Shown one piece after another: positions 39,140-40,089 of a stretch of DNA of 40,089 nucleotides; the stretch's first letter is position 1, and every line of letters starts with the position of its first letter. The notes beneath the pieces were generated by a model. It was not told where the DNA came from, ran no database searches, and was given only the letters and a program-made list of their open reading frames with translations. Made by a program: the position numbers and the translations under genes. Source of the stretch: Pedobacter fastidiosus (GTDB taxonomy: Bacteria; Bacteroidota; Bacteroidia; Sphingobacteriales; Sphingobacteriaceae); assembly GCF_014306625.1 (NCBI RefSeq), contig NZ_JACRYL010000031.1, positions 1-40,089 of the forward strand, read 5' to 3'.

Positions 39140-39204
39140 TAAAAAAAATCATCAGAAACTTAACTTTTTTCTTTTTCATACTATTTATAATAAACAATAA
39201 AATT

Positions 39205-39681
39205 ATGATTTTAAAGTATGAGGATAATGGAATCCAGTTGGCCTATGGGCTTTTAAGTGCATTTAAAATGCACGTTTCGATTATGGAAGATAAACATTCA
39301 GTAGTCGATTTTACAGGTAATACTTGCTCGATGATTGCAACCGCACCATATGTAAAAGGCAATTACTACGGAGAAGTTAAGAAAAGAAATGTCTCGAGCA
39401 AATCTTTTGACAGCGATTTATTAGAAGTAGATAAGTTGAATAATATGATGGCCTATGAAAATGGGAACGCTAAATATATATACTTCAACATCTTCAATGA
39501 TGATATAGTTAGAATCTACAATCTCCACGAAATAAACTTCAATGATATTCCAACCTATGTGTTGCAATGCCCCAAAAGCACAATAAATAATATGGGAAAT
39601 AAAGATAAACTGGTTAAGTACTTGCCAGTCTCGTTAGCGAAAACTTATAAAATAATTAATGGAAAACTTAAAAGAATTTAA
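39205..39681 (+). CDS. Unknown protein of the element
   Basis: The protein has 158 residues from ATG 39205; upstream codons overlap the terminator and are rejected. It is a cytoplasmic, mixed alpha/beta protein (MILKYEDNGIQLAYGLLSAF, VDFTGNTCSMIATAPYVKGN, KYIYFNIFNDDIVRIYNLHE) with no recognised motif. Its end overlaps the next gene by 23 nt, so the two are translationally coupled and probably act together. Confidence 0.6.
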   Translation: MILKYEDNGIQLAYGLLSAFKMHVSIMEDKHSVVDFTGNTCSMIATAPYVKGNYYGEVKKRNVSSKSFDSDLLEVDKLNNMMAYENGNAKYIYFNIFNDDIVRIYNLHEINFNDIPTYVLQCPKSTINNMGNKDKLVKYLPVSLAKTYKIINGKLKRI

Positions 39682-40003
39682 AAATATAGCCCAATACCTG
39701 CAAGCTGTTCAAATACAGAAACTTGAAAAAATAATTGAGTTAATATCAATTGAAGGGTATCTGCCAAACCCAGAAAAACTAATTGAGAGAACAAAGAAAC
39801 CTAGTGTAACACACGCCAGAAGGATAATAGCTTTTATAGCTAGATACCTTTACAACATTGAGGGTAATGTAATTGCTAAACGCTTAAATCTGGATAGAAG
39901 TCAGGTTTTTGCTATTGTCGCATCAACTTTTGGAAATGTACAGGTTGAGACCGACTACAGAAATGAGTTAGCAGGATTAATAGATAAGTTAAAATGCATT
40001 TAA
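39659..40003 (+). CDS. DnaA domain IV-like helix-turn-helix protein
   Basis: The protein has 114 residues, ATG 39659. Residues 45-110 resemble the C-terminal DNA-binding domain of DnaA: TKKPSVTHARRIIAFIARYL, YNIEGNVIAKRLNLDRSQVF, AIVASTFGNVQ, with the A-R-x-I-x-x-Y/F-x-x-R start and a helix-turn-helix. The DHTTV signature is replaced by DRSQV. There is no ATPase part. Proteins of this kind occur in mobile elements and may bind DnaA boxes or element origins. The first 40 residues are helical and could mediate dimerisation. It is coupled to the preceding gene. Confidence 0.6.
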   Translation: MENLKEFKNIAQYLQAVQIQKLEKIIELISIEGYLPNPEKLIERTKKPSVTHARRIIAFIARYLYNIEGNVIAKRLNLDRSQVFAIVASTFGNVQVETDYRNELAGLIDKLKCI

Positions 40004-40009
40004 ATATGA

Positions 40010-40089
40010 TTATAGTGGATAAACCGCTTCAAATTGACCCCTCTTCGCCAATCTAAAAAGTTCCCCTTAGCCGAGTTAATTTGATAAGG
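40010..40089. mobile_element. Possible terminal sequence of an IS21-family element
   Basis: The last 80 bases contain AAATTGACCCCTCTTCGCC, then AAAAAGTTCCCCTTAGCCG, spaced C4 blocks of the sort found in the multiple terminal repeats of IS21-family elements. There is no transposase gene in view because the window ends here. This is a recognition by style, not by alignment. On this reading the inserted element lies mainly to the right. Confidence 0.35.

Noticed and set aside
39115..39204. N-terminal extension of the 39205 gene from TTG 39115
   Set aside because: It starts in the loop of a strong terminator, so transcripts from the left would stop there; the ATG at 39205 is preferred.
40014..40022. 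DnaA box (GTGGATAA, reverse of TTATCCAC)
   Set aside because: A single site inside the presumed IS end, without neighbours; likely chance.

Overview
The window looks like a chromosomal segment of a Bacteroidota member of the family Sphingobacteriaceae, close to Pedobacter. The evidence is low GC, weak ribosome-binding sites, promoters of the TTTG / TAnnTTTG type, LytS/LytTR two-component genes, an RhaT / RhaEW / RhaI / kinase rhamnose locus, and dispersed TTCGACAGGCTCA-type palindromes. This assignment is inferred from gene content and style, not from a database search.

Layout. 1-2090 is a patchwork of broken genes: a 367-bp, about 96% identical partial copy of the downstream Fe-S (CCG-domain) gene fused to a foreign N-terminus, a LytTR regulator cut at its phosphoacceptor motif, a 5'-truncated unknown gene, and C-terminal scraps including a TlpA-like tail. 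2090-4226 holds an intact HdrB-like / membrane HdrC-like pair. 4457-4529 is tRNA-Phe(GAA) with a clear promoter and terminator. 4.7-13.9 kb carries ordinary genes: small secreted and membrane proteins, an SRPBCC protein, an S41 protease lipoprotein, a LEA14-like lipoprotein, a GNAT, a LytS/LytTR pair, a MazG-like pyrophosphohydrolase and an alpha/beta hydrolase. A 250-bp-spaced duplicated repeat lies at 8.75-9.18 kb.

13.9-18.2 kb (minus strand) is a tight six-gene operon: folE, an SDR lacking the catalytic Tyr, a flavin-reductase-like protein, an FAD amine-oxidase-like protein, a MarR regulator and a TIGR03643-type small protein. Its promoter region has two exact 13-bp repeats 31 bp apart. 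This is the best candidate here for an incompletely described pathway. It resembles the pterin/flavin gene sets that accompany photolyase or LitR-type light-response loci, but no photolyase is present in the window.

18.4-28.0 kb is an L-rhamnose catabolic locus: an AraC regulator overlapping an arabinose/fucose-isomerase-like gene, RhaT symporter, bifunctional rhamnulose-1-P aldolase / lactaldehyde dehydrogenase, RhaI isomerase, FGGY kinase and a GntR-family regulator with a fused sensor domain. A SWIM-SNF2 ATPase follows, then a six-unit 70/80-bp repeat array (31.6-32.1 kb), an epimerase-like gene and tdk.

33.6-40.0 kb is an integrated element. It has a tyrosine recombinase, a row of small unknown genes (two frameshifted by one lost A), an iteron-like array (four 12-bp units, G-rich on the minus strand), a winged-helix-like protein with a coiled coil, an XRE repressor with an operator overlapping a divergent promoter, small secreted or membrane proteins and a DnaA-domain-IV-like protein. 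The last 80 bases look like the end of an IS21-family element.
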